Positions 35,850 through 48,400 of a DNA stretch of 64,000 nucleotides are shown here, piece after piece (within the stretch, counting starts at the first letter, position 1; each line of letters starts with the position of its first letter). Where the stretch lies: positions 3,415,462 through 3,479,461 of the forward strand of contig CM030862.1 in NCBI GenBank assembly GCA_018105865.1. The letters run 5' to 3'. The position numbers and the translations under genes were made by a program. Below the pieces are notes generated by a model that saw only the letters and a list, made by a program, of their open reading frames with translations, made no database searches and had not been told where the DNA came from. Origin of the DNA: Metaphire vulgaris (taxonomy: Eukaryota; Annelida; Clitellata; Crassiclitellata; Megascolecidae).

Positions 35850-35955
35850 CCATAAAGGGCTATAGACTCAAAGACGCACACAGAAGGAGACAGGAAAGGC
35901 TCGAGAATGTCATAAAATGCTAAAGAAACACCTAGGCCTACTCGATCACCTGGGT

Positions 35956-36456
35956 CAGTGTTGTAATAAATACCTCACTGAAGTATTGAAATACTTCCAT
36001 AAATACTTGGTTCTCATGTACGTAGTATTTAAATAGTATTTAAATACCCAAATACCGGGGTATAAGTATTTAAATACTGGCAAATAAGTTTTAAATACTT
36101 TTAAAATATTTGATAATGTATTTGACACATGACTCGCCACAACCGTACTTTTGTGTAAAGAAATGTTAGTTAAAATTATTTCAAACAATGTCAATGTAGG
36201 CCTACTTTATGCTTAACTGTCTAAAACCACCAGCAAAGAAAATGTAAAAACGACTGACGAAATAATAGAAAGTCGTGCACGTGAAAATTGCAATAAATCA
36301 AAAGTATTTAATAAATTTCTTAAATACATCCAAATACTGTATATGGCGTTTAAATACTTAATTTTGGGTGGGCATTTCTATTCTTTCTTAAATACCGGAC
36401 AAATTATTTAAATAGTATTTAAATACTAAAGTATTTATAAGTACTTTACAACACTG
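35956..36456. mobile_element. Element rich in GTATTTAAATAC
   Basis: Ends CAGTGTTGTAATAAATACC and AGTACTTTACAACACTG. The subterminal 150 bp on each side are full of AAATAC / GTATTT words in both orientations. CAG...CTG ends suggest hAT, but no matching target duplication was found. Confidence 0.6.
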
Positions 36457-36839
36457 GGCCTATTTAATAGTTCTTATAGGCTTTTCATCTAGGCCTATAC
36501 GAGACTAAGAGCTAAACTATAAGAACTAACCCTACATTACATAAGCCCACCACTCCATCAGAGGGGACTTAGTGGAGTAAGTAAAGTAAAGTAAAGTAAA
36601 GTAAAATCTCGTGGATTTCTATAGCGCCTTGGAAGCAGCACAACAGTAGCTGCTTATTCTTAGGCGCTCAGCCTCTCTTAAAATAGCTATGGGCCGGGAA
36701 GGTATGTTATCATCCAGGCAATGGTCAACGTCCAAAGGGCAGTGAGGCTATGTTGTTACAGCTATGGAGGATATGATTTTAGAAAAAGGAATGATTTAAG
36801 CTTAGACCTGAAGACTTGAGGAGATAATAAGATAGAGCT

Positions 36840-36965
36840 ATAGGGCACTTAGTGGAGTAGCGATTAGGCTCAGATTATTTGCCACGCAACCGGAGAGTAG
36901 CGGGTTCGAATCTGACCTGAACCGCTCCGTATTGACCTTTGGGCAAGTTGGCAAGTTGTTTACAC
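36840..36965 (+). mobile_element. SINE, third family (CORE-like)
   Basis: GTGGAGTAGCGATTAGG, then AGCGGGTTCGAATCTGACC (B-box) and CCTTTGGGCAAGTTG. Relatives are at 41958-42070 and, partial, 59003-59060. The TTGGGCAAGTTG-type tail resembles the conserved part of CORE/MIR-type SINEs; the assignment is by eye only. Confidence 0.55.
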
Positions 36966-36969
36966 TTAA

Positions 36970-36971
<2 letters not shown>

Positions 36972-37030
<59 letters not shown>
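36972..37030. repeat. (TA)n microsatellite
   Basis: About 29 TA units next to the 3' tail of the following LINE. Confidence 0.95.
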
Positions 37031-37033
<3 letters not shown>

Positions 37034-40000
37034 AAGTAAGTAAGTAAAGAGAACGTCAAGATTATAGTGGTAACTTGTCTAAAAGACTGCGCGAACACTT
37101 TAAACAAAATTAAACTAAGTAGCTAGTCTTAAAAGCCAAGACTTCAGTCGATTCCTGAAAATATCTAGCGACGATGACTCCCGTATGTCAGCAGGAAGCG
37201 AGTTCCAAGTACGCGCAGCAGCCACTGGGAAGGCACGATCTCCGACGGTGACAAGACGCGTTCTTGGAACCATAAGCACCGAAGTCGCGGACGATAAGTC
37301 GTCTGCGGCCCGCGAGGTCAGAAACACTACGAAACTCGGATGCAAGATAGTTCGGACCCATCCCGTGAAGGCAGCGATATACAAGAGTTGATAACTTGAA
37401 CATGATGCGCTCAGGCACTGACAGCCAATGAAGATCAACAAGAAGCGGGGTGACATGATCACATCGGGCCGAACGATAGATAAGACGAGCGGCACAGTTC
37501 AAAACAGACTGCAACCGGTCGAAAGAATAGGCAGGTGACCCCGCAAGAACTGCATTGCCATAGTCGAGCCTAGTCAGTACCAGAGCAACAACCAACGTCT
37601 TAAGGACGGCTTGAGAAACAGACCGACGCAGACTCCTAATCAAACGAAGTGAAGAGAAACAGCTGGCGACAGTCTTGGATACATGCAGCTTAAGGGTCGC
37701 TGCACTATCAAGGTAGATTCCCAAGTTACGCACTGAAGCAGCCGGGTGGAGCTCGAGATCGTGGATCTTGACACAGTCATGCGGCAACAGGTGCTGTTGC
37801 CTCTCGGTGGCTAGCCAGAGCACTTCCGACTTAGAGACGTTAAGCTGGAGCCTATTAGACTTAAGCCAGGCTGACAACTCATCCAAGCACCGGGTGAGAC
37901 GCTCAAGAAGCAGATGCGTTTCAGACGGCCAGCAGCCACCATAGATCTGAGTGTCATCCGCGTAAAGATGTCCATAAAGCCCATGTTTAAGAATGATACG
38001 TATAAGGTCGGCCACGTACAAGGTAAATAAGATGGGACCAAGGACCGAGCCCTGCGGTACGCCGCAAGTCACCCGAGATGGAAGGGTCCTGGAGTGAGGA
38101 CAGCGGACGAATTGCGTACGGTGGTCAAGATAGGAGGAAAACCATCTCAAAGCCACGTGACTGATACCATAGGAGATGTTAAGACGACGCAGCAGGATGG
38201 AGTGGTCTACGGTATCAAATGCGGCCGTGAGGTCGAGAAGGACGAGGAGGGCAAACTTTCCCTGATCAAGTTCACGAAGTATATCGGAAGTGATCTTAAG
38301 AACAGCCGTTTCAGTAGAGTGAAAAACACGATAGGCAGACTGTAGCTCGGGAAGGAGACCAGAAACCGCGAGATGGTCCATGAGCTGCCTAGAGACGAAG
38401 CGCTCGAGCAGCTTCGATAGAACAGACAAATTGGAGATCGGTCTGTAAGAGCCAACATCAGAGTCATCGAGACCAGGTTTCTTGATCCGCGGTGTCACGA
38501 AAGCGGCCTTAAACGACTTCGGGACCTCACCCAGTTGTAATGAACGATTCATGAGCTCGGTAACAAACGGCGCCAGGATATCGGAACACTCACGAAGGAG
38601 GCGAGTCGGAAAAGGATCACTGGCGCAGCACTTGTCAGGCAAGGCGCCTAGCTCTGCGGTTACTTCTTCCACAGAGAGAGCGCGAAAACCGCCTAAAGAA
38701 CACCCAGACGGAGCCGAAGTAAAACAAGGGGGCTCATGTTCCGAGGTAGCCGTCAATACAGCGGACACTTTTTTGCTGAAGAAAGCAGAAAAATCATCAG
38801 CCGTGAGTCTATCAGGTAAAGGCGCACGCCCACGCCCCATGAGCGCATCAATCGATTGCCAAAGCCGACGCGGTGAAGTACGCTCCCGCTCTACCTTACG
38901 ACACCAGAAGACCTCTCTCTTCCGACTTATCAGTCGTCGGTATGCTCTGCGATATTTGGTCCACTCGGCCGTAGACGCCACGGCGTCAGCAGGGGAGGCA
39001 AGCCGAGCCCGGCGCTCAGCCTTACGAAGCATCATCTTAGCGGTACGGCATTCGTCGTCAAACCACGGATCGGACGATCGCTTTCGAAAGCTTACGGTCT
39101 TGACCGGTATAAACTCATCAAGCAGTCGAGTAATCTCACTGTCATAGAGCTGAGCCATAGACTCGGCATCTAGGCCAGACCAGGACGTGGCATCCGCGAG
39201 TGAGGAGAGTTGCAACCCCATACGAAAGGCCGAAGGGTCTAGTTTGCCCCACACACGTCGACTAACGGTAGCATAGATAGGGCACGGTCGGGAGAGCGAG
39301 ACATTCCACCTCAGCAGATGGTGATCGGAGAGACCCACATCATGAACTGCTACACAGAGAGTGGAAACAGTACGACTAGAAGCGAGAACATCAAGCACAC
39401 CTCCATTCTGATGTGTTGGTCCAGTCACACTACGCTCAAAATTGTGGGACACGAACAGATCTTGCAACCGGTGACAAGCAGGATCATTGTCCCTATCAAA
39501 ACGCACATTAAAATCGCCTACGATATATACAGGATCACATAACGACGCTAAGCCACCGAGAAGGGTCATCAGTTCTTGAAAAAACAGCGGAGTAACGACC
39601 GACGATCCGGGGCGATAAACGACAGCAAGCACGCAAGACGTCACGGAGGAGACACGCGCACAGACGAATTCGAACGTGGTCGCGGTCACAGGAACGTCCA
39701 CGTTAACCAGACGAATGCCCGGGTATGCGCAAATGGCAACCCCCCCCCATGATTGATAGATATGGAGCAACTAGTAGCGAGGGGCCGTGGACGCGCCTTC
39801 TCCACCACATTCCAGCCGTCCGAACGAAGACGACCGATCCAGGCAGAGTCAGGATCGTGCCAGGTCTCACAGAGACATAGCACCCTGATCCCAAGTTCGA
39901 CACTGACCTCAAGCAGATCGCCAACCTTATAGGTAAGGGACCTAATGTTCAGGAACCCGAACGCCATTTCATCACATTTGGTAGAAGGGACACGAAGACA

Positions 40001-40552
40001 TTTAATTTAATTCGACGCAGAACAGTGACATGCGGCGAGTGCGATCGCGGCGAAGGACGCGGACGAGTGTGGTTAGAAAAAACGTAGGCCCCGTTTCCAA
40101 CTCGCTCCAAGGAAAACTTAGGACGACGTCGACCTGCACGCCGTCCACGATGACGTCGAGCAGGATTTAATCCGAGCGCGCGTATAGAATCCAAAGCAGA
40201 CATAGACGGTCGTTCGTAAACAACACACGCCTTCAGTTCGTCCGACGTGTACGAGAGCATGTGTACGCTGGCGAAACTAGTGAGTACGCAAAGTAGGCCT
40301 ATACACAGATCGGTGTATACACAAAGTATACACAAACCGAAAACCGAGCACAAGACTCAACAAAACGATGAAAACTAGGGATACGCTCCAAAACTGCAGA
40401 GACCGAGCGTTTCGGACAAGTCACCACGCAACCAACCGCCAACTAGACAAACGAGAAGCCCCAAGAACACAAGAAACCATCAAAAAATCGAGAAAATCAC
40501 GACCGTAAGACTCGAGGACGGCCGCCACAGAACAGCGCCATCTAACGAATAT
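37031..40552 (-). mobile_element. Full-length CR1/L2-type LINE with two frameshifts
   Basis: Reading leftward: a 5' region (about 40552-39970), then an ORF2 starting at about 39967. It encodes an apurinic-type endonuclease (CETW, YRPGSS, GDFNVRFD, GLSDHHLL) and a reverse transcriptase (SYRPISNLSVLSKLLER, GVPQGSVLGPILF, YADDTQIYGG). It ends with a WNSLPADI block, a short 3' UTR and a TTAC tail (37031-37045). A frameshift at a C9-10 run near 39737-39746 splits the endonuclease, and another near 37300 shifts the last 60 codons. A possible ORF1 remnant (40353-39949) is Arg-rich. Antisense frames here are shadows. The element is probably dead or mis-sequenced at homopolymers. Confidence 0.92.
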
Positions 40553-40755
40553 ATATTGACTCTGATAATATTAATTAATTAATTAATAGTCATTAGTTAT
40601 TAGTTAAGTTAGTATTACCTTTTGATGTCATTGAATTCATTGTGTTCGTATTATTATTTTGATGTCATTGAGAAATAAATGATTCTTATTAAAAAATTTG
40701 CTTCCTACTGTTCTTCGCTTTGTGAATAACTTAACGTCCTGCAATAACCATATAC

Positions 40756-40756
<1 letters not shown>

Positions 40757-40832
<76 letters not shown>
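40757..40832. repeat. (AAT)n microsatellite
   Basis: About 25 units, about 190 bp upstream of the AGFG start codon. Confidence 0.95.
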
Positions 40833-41024
40833 GAGGCTTGCAAATCTCAGTTCGAGAACAGCTGTTCTAGGCATATTCTTTTGGATCCACTTACCATTCT
40901 CACGTTTTGGCGCTATAAAATTTTAAAATTGAATACCGGAAGTAGTAATCGGATATACTTGTGTAAGTTGTGTTAAAGAAAAATGTAATTTTGAAAGTTA
41001 CTTTTATGCGACTTTTCTGCAAAA

Positions 41025-41191
41025 ATGTCGACTCAGAAGAACAAACAGGACGACGAAAGCAATCTGAAGATGCTTCGGGAGCTGTTGGCTGTCGGAGGCA
41101 ACAGAAACTGCTTCGACTGCGGCCAGCGGGGTCCAACCTACGTTAACACCACTATAGGGTCGTTCGTATGTACCACATGCAGTGGGCGGCT
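41025..41191 (+). CDS. AGFG1: AGFG exon 1
   Basis: Start ATG TCG ACT CAG; holds all four zinc Cys residues. Donor GGGCGGCT|GTAAGT, phase 2. Confidence 0.95.
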
Positions 41192-42226
41192 GTAAGTGCC
41201 TAAAAGAGACATAGCTTTTAATAATGTCGTAAAGCAGTTTCTTAGGAAAGACTTTGCTTTTAATTGTATTGCTTAATCTGTTTGGTTTGTTTACGAAAAA
41301 TTAGGTAAATTAAACTTGGCATGTTCTTTGGAATTTGTTATTGTGCTCTGATTGTTGTCCACATTATTCGGTTTCTAATGCTATTTTTATTCAGATATTA
41401 CTCATATTTGTTTTGCCTTTGAGAATTGGCATATTTTATTATTGAAATCACTGGTCTGCTCAAGAATTCTAATATGTTTAATATGAGAATGCTGCAATTT
41501 GTTTGCAGGCGTGGCCTAACTCCACCTCATCGAATAAAGTCTATCACCATGGCAACATTCACATCTGATGAAATGGATTTTATTAGAAGTCGTGGAAATG
41601 ATGTAAGATTTGTTATGTGATATGTATTTTATGATGAGCTGCTCATTCATTGTTATTATTATTGTTATTATTATTAGCTAGACGATTTCTATAGCGCAAT
41701 AAGCATGGCAAAAATGGCCAAAGACAAGAGCGCTTTACAATACTAGGTATACCCGTATATACATATATATATGCGTATATACTTATATGGTTGCATTTTT
41801 AGTTGATGTAAGTGACCAAGTGTTCTCCATTCACTGCAGAGCAATCTAGTACTGGAGATACTTGTCCCTCTAGCTGGATTTTAGTATATGTGATGCCTGT
41901 AATGATGTATGTACTGTATGCATACATTTTTGTGTTAATACCTAAATGTGAAGTCTGTGCAGTGGAGTAGTGATAGGATTCTTACCATGCAATCAGAGGA
42001 TAGCAAGTTTGAATCTGACCCTAGTCACTGCATTATAACCTTGGACAAGTTGTTCATCCCCAGTTGTATATGAGGAAGGCAAAAGGAGACCACATCACCC
42101 ATTACTTCACCTGAAATGTTTGCTAAAGACCTAAAAACATATTTGTTCACCAAATCATATGACTGTTGACTGTACAGCGCTTTTGGTTTTGGCCAATGGC
42201 TATGTTATGGTGCTTCACAAATCGTC

Positions 42227-42257
<31 letters not shown>

Positions 42258-42866
42258 CACTCACCTAATCTCTGGGTGGCAAAGGCCAATTGGAACTTTC
42301 GTAAGGGCAGATAACTCATCATCATTGTCATCGTTAGCATATTCATCATCATCATCATTATCATCATCTATATCAGTGGTTCCCAAGCTTTTCACGTGAC
42401 GGGCCACAACATGATAAAATTCTTATGTTTTGCTTTGAGTTAGCAGAATGCTGCTTTGGCCATTCCTCTTCTTGATGTTATGTCTGTCTCACATTTTCCA
42501 AGCGAATCATTGAAATTGGATTCCAATGAATCTTTAAAATTGGATTCATTGCATTACTGTGGCATCAACTAATGCAGTAGCAACTGCTACTACTACCACA
42601 TATGTACATAGTGTACCGGTAGTTTGTGTAATAGTAACCTTATCTGTGGAATTGGAGTCGTTCTTATCAAAGTAATCTCAAGTTACAAGAGTTGGAAGCC
42701 CAAGCGTCAGAGAGTAGGCTAACGGTGCATTACTGTTATGTGTGTACACGACTTTATAGGCTGTGTTATTAACTGATGTTGACTGTGGCAGAAGTTTGTT
42801 GTCATATGAGAATACTTATGGGGCATAAATTTTGCTATATTGTATAGAATGCATCATGAAGTGTAG

Positions 42867-42914
<48 letters not shown>

Positions 42915-43252
42915 GTTTTGACTTTATATTGTTATTCCTGTATGAACTCTTCATGACAATGGTTCTGGGGTCGTAGTTTTGCAGAAAAGTGTGGCTAGGG
43001 AGGCATGAATCTCCAGTTCACAACCAATCAGACTGCGCAGAAGAAGGTCAGGTCGCAGATGACCTGACACAGAAATACGAGAAGAAGCAGTGGTATGTTA
43101 ACCCAACGGAGGAAATGTACGAGGAGGCGAGGAGAAGAAATGCGTCCGTTCCGGTTAAGAAAGTCAAAGCAACTCTCATATCGCAAGCGCATCATCAGGT
43201 CGGGTTTTTTGAAAATTATAATGTCCTCAGTAATTCAGTTGATCTAAACTCC

Positions 43253-43287
<35 letters not shown>

Positions 43288-45414
43288 TGACAAAATCAAA
43301 GTCTATGTTATCCAAGTTGTAAGGTCCATATTCGTTACGACTTTGAAGTTTTTTTGTCGTTCAGCTTAATTTTATCATCAATTTATTTGATTTATTGCCG
43401 GACAGCTTATGTCATCAGGAAAAATAGCACCGGTTCCCTTTTTTTAGAGGCTCACATCTCTGCCCAAGAAATATTTTGTTCTATTAGGATGTCATTTTGA
43501 ATATAAGGCTTTTTCAACATTTTAGCAGTGTTCATCTGACACTGTAATAGTTCAGAGTTTGTGTTTACACTGAAACTAAAGATTTATTAAATTCTCGTTG
43601 AAGACGTAGCATTCCTTTGGTAATATGGAGCCTTTGAAAGCTGTGTGATTCCATTATTACTTTGCTTAATTCTGATGTTGTTATGTTTTGCACACCTTAT
43701 AAATCTTAAAGTATTGTTTGATCATATACCAGTAGACATTCAACTAAAAGATGTTTATTTAATATTTTCCTTAAGCCTCTGGAATTGACTTTAGACATTT
43801 GTCCTGACCTGACCTGATTTAGTGCATTTGCTGCTTTGCGATTATTTGCGCCATAGAAATGCTCTTAATAATAATAATAACAATAATAATAATAATAATA
43901 ATTTACATGGTGTAGATTGCATCATCCAGAGGCATGCAGTCTATACAGAGACCCATGCCAGGAACTGTGAGATCGCTGCCAGGAGCAGCCAACCCTCATG
44001 CCAACCAAACAGTATCTTCACTCCCTCAGTCGCCAAACAAGTTCTCACCTCAGACTCCGAAATCTACCGTTGCTCCACCCGTGTGGGGAATACAGGAATC
44101 TCCTTCTACCTGTCAAGCAGGTAAGTTAATTCTTTATTATTTGATATGCATGAAATTTCATGTGAAGAATATTTTGTTTTCATTTTGATGCTCTTTGAAT
44201 CAAATTGAATTGTGGAATGAATGAATGAATCAGTTATTGGCTTAAATGAATGTTGTCACTGTAATTTCACAGTAAGTTAGAGCTCAATTGATTAATTAAT
44301 GTGATTTTAATGTCATTGATGCATTTTTTGTGCAAAAACTGAAAATTTTGCTGAGCAGTTTGACCTGATATTTTCTTGGTCATTAGCTGATAATTAAAGT
44401 ATTATCATTTTGCGATTGCTTAATTGGTTTACTTGTAGGAATGACTAATTTTGCTGATTTCTCATCATTTGATTTTGCGTCTCCACCACAACGCCACATT
44501 TTCTCCACAGGTTTGAAAAAAACTTTTGCTTATACTGTATCGTTCATCTGTCCAGCAGAGTAAGGAGCACCATCCAGAGTCAAACCCTGGTCAGCGGGGT
44601 AGCTCAGTGCAGGACCAACACTCCAGTCTTTACTGTATTTATTCTTTTATTTATTTAGTATTCTTTTTTTAGATATTTTATGTTGCAATGTTTTAGTTCT
44701 TTCAGCCAGCTTTTCAGTTTAGATGTCTGTAGCTGCCTAGGATAAGACTTGTTATTGTTTAAGGTCTATATTCTAGTTATTCCTTTCAACTTATTTGATT
44801 TCATCTGGACAGCACTATCCTCTTTGGCATATAACTAACCTACACATATTGTCAGTTGCTTGCATCTTTAGCAGTGACGGTGCAATGTGTTTGATGCCTT
44901 TGTTTTACACTAGATTACATTACTTGACATTACTTTTTACACATCAGTTATATTATGTGACTTTGTTGATGTCAGAAGGAGAGAGGAACATACAAACAAG
45001 TAGTATTTTATACCACTTTGTAAACGCTTTCCTTGTAGGCTTAGCGTTTGGTTGTCAACCTTTCTCCCCTCCTCCATCATCTGCCAAAGAGTCATTCATA
45101 TCAACAGGTGACAGCTATAAGCCACCTGTACCTCTAGACAGGTATGCTGCCCTTGCAGAGCTCAACTCCACTTGTGGTCCAGATGCTTTGGATTTTTCTA
45201 CCTGTGGTTCATACACAAATGACAAAGGTAATACTGCTTAATTTATGGTGTTTGAAAATCTTGAGCATTGAATGTTTTGAATATTTACATGTACAGGCAT
45301 TGGTGTCTTTTACTTTAGGAAATCCAACTTTCAGCCATTTCATTCCAGTTTTACTCTGCCTGAAAACACTTTATGAAAAGTCATTAAGTGCTTGTGCTTT
45401 TTGTATAAAAATGC

Positions 45415-45477
<63 letters not shown>

Positions 45478-48400
45478 TATTTATACATATCCTACAAGTA
45501 ATTTTGGACAGAATGCTTTATAAGAAACTCTAGTGACTAAAGATTCTACTTTGTATGTGTTTTAGTTATGGAAATAGGGGTTTAGACTTAAGAACCATGG
45601 AGTTTTTGTCGATAAAGTTTTTGATGACTTTTTAAGTATCAGTATCCGCAGACGATGACGGTACTTCGATGACAGGTGATCAGTACCTTTCAATTATCTT
45701 ACAGCAGTATGCGCCACCTGGAGACCAGCTAGGTAGTTGTGTTATCAGAGTTGGTTTGCACTTTGTTGTAGCCGCATGATTTCTTGCACTTGCTTGAATT
45801 TTTGCAACATACCTGTTCGAGTCTTAACAGCAAAACCCTGTTGGAATGACTTGTGGAGTTGAAGATGCATGTTTTAACCATTGGTTATGACTGAACATTC
45901 AGCTGAAATTGCTTGGCTTTGATCCACAGAGCTGAAATTTGGCTTATGTGTTTCAGCAGTTTACAGAATACGATAACATCAGAAGTTAGTTGGGCGTGAT
46001 TTTTTGAAGACTGTTTGACCATTGTCGTGTTTTTAATAATTTTGCGTTGGTACTAATATTGTTGCAGATGCTGTATTCTGTCGATTTGGTTTTAGCTGCC
46101 CCTGAAGAAATGTGTGGGGCTGTTTTTCAATTGGTTGTCTAGAATGGGAGTCTGGCAACCTACAGCACATGTGCCAGACATGGCACGCTATGCGGTGATT
46201 TTCAGTGACGTGCTACGTGCTAAAGACCAAAAATTTATTTATGTTCTGGTTTTCAATTAAACAGTAAGGTAATTAATTAATTAAAGACCTAATTTCTTTT
46301 TATAATTTTGTTGTACATATGAGTGGTTTATAAGCCTTATAAAAAGGCTTAGAGCCTTATATATTTGATATATGGTAATATATAAAAAATATGGTAAATT
46401 GATAGGTTGTTGGCACGCTGAATGAATTGGAAATTCAATTTTGGCACACTATTGCCAAAAGGTTGCCGACCCCTGATCTAGAAAGACTGAATGCATTATG
46501 CCCTTATGTCTTTGTTTTTAATTGCATTTTACTGTCCTGTAAAAGGTCATACTTTAATGCATATTGGTTGCTATTTTGAGCATCTTTTTGCCATGTGTTG
46601 CAACGGTAATGAAGAAAATTTGTATGAAAAAATTGTCACGATGCCTGATGATATAAGATAATCATTCCTTTTGAAGCTTTGACATTGATAAAGTTTGCTC
46701 AGACCAGTTTTTTACAGCTAACCTTCAAAGTCTGTTTTAACACAGACCTAAGTTTCAATAATCAGTGATATTTTGAACTAATGCATTTTGTAATTCATGT
46801 GCATTTTATATTTTCTTACAGATGTAAATTTACTAATGTAAGTTTGATATTTTGGCAATTTGTATCTCCATTATTATTAACTTGGGTCAATGAGAATAAT
46901 CCTGGTTTCTATTAAATGGAAACGTTTTAATCATTGGGAACTGTTGTGACGAATAATGGCAGGATTACTATTTATAACGTATATGACCTATTGACCCTAT
47001 GAATATTAACAAGAATTTATGGCATAACGAGTCTGGAGTGACTGAACTAGATCTTATACTTACTGTTCCTTTTACCCTTTTGCATTGTATCTTTGCACTA
47101 GGAACAATCATTTAGTTATAAGGAACCAGTCCAGTAATATAGGTCAGGCATGTCAAACTCAGGGTCCCCCGAGGGCCGCGTGGCTCACATTGGTATTACC
47201 ACACACAACAATTAGTTGCACACACTACAACTACAGTAATTGAAATCATTTAATATTTAGTAATGAAATTTAGTGCTTCATTTTTTTTATACTTAAATTT
47301 AGATACATACAATTGGCATACAAATGTTTCAGCAGCATTTACGAATACAAAGTTAGTAAGACTAAGTCACTAAATAGTTTGACAAAAAAAGTTAATTTTA
47401 AATGGCAACAACTACTTGTAGTTTGTTAGACACTGTTAGAGCATCAAATGCACTTAATGCAGTGTTCCAAAATTACAGCAATTCAAAACTTAACATTTAT
47501 TTATTTAAACAGTTTTAGTGTTTAGTCCTGAGGCTTGACATCTCTTGTTGCTGACAAGTTTTGGTATGTCTCGCTGAAATGTCTGAGCAGTTCCCACTTT
47601 GATCAGAGACGACAGATGTTGATCAGTAAGCCTTGTTCTCTGAGAAGTTTTTGTTAATTTCATAAAAGAAAATAACTGTGCACACACATAGGTTGACCCA
47701 AACGTTGCCACAAGTGAGCAACTTGAGAAATTGTGTAATTTTAAAAAAACATTTAAATTTGTAGAAATGTTTGTGCGGGCCTCAGGGTAGCTTGTAAAGG
47801 GCCGCATGCGGGACACCATGCATGATATAGGTGCAGTAGTTATGACTCCGAAAGTTACTGTAGTTGGTGATTTGCTGTATCAGCTAGGGTTGCCAAGTTG
47901 TCAGATGGAAAATGAGGACATGCAAAATTTTCCTCAAATTTTAGCAAAATTTTTTTCAAATCTTACCAATGTTGTTGTATAATTAAAAGTAAAGTTAAAC
48001 TACATAAAATATTGTTCTTATTTAATTATAAACTTGTATTAACTGAGTGTTCAGTACACCACACTGAATGAAAACAGAAAAAAACAGTATAGTAACTAAA
48101 TTACTGAATTGATATTTTATTTTTTATTGGTGCTATTTTGATATTTTAAATTACTAAATTGCTATTTTACCTGCTTATTTTACCTGCAGATGGTAATGAA
48201 AGTATCTCATTCTCGTCATTGTTATCAAAATCGTCTGCATTTGAGATGAGGAAATTGACTTTTGGAAGTGGAAGTTATTATTATTATTACTATAACATTG
48301 AGCTAAATATAGCTGGCTTGCTTATTTCACAAAACAGAATAGATTAAAGTATATAGCACAGAAAAGTAAGTAAGAAATTATCGATCGATTGGAGACAGGC

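Noticed and set aside
38482..39147. 221-codon plus-strand frame
   Set aside because: Shadow of the minus-strand LINE endonuclease/RT region.
42376..42420. Full hAT element starting CAGTGGTTCCCAAGC
   Set aside because: Only a left end was found; no matching right end or target duplication could be located.
45707..45734. 28-bp microexon of AGFG between TTACAG and GTAGTT
   Set aside because: Adding it would break the phase between exons 6 and 7, and nothing in its peptide resembles AGFG.
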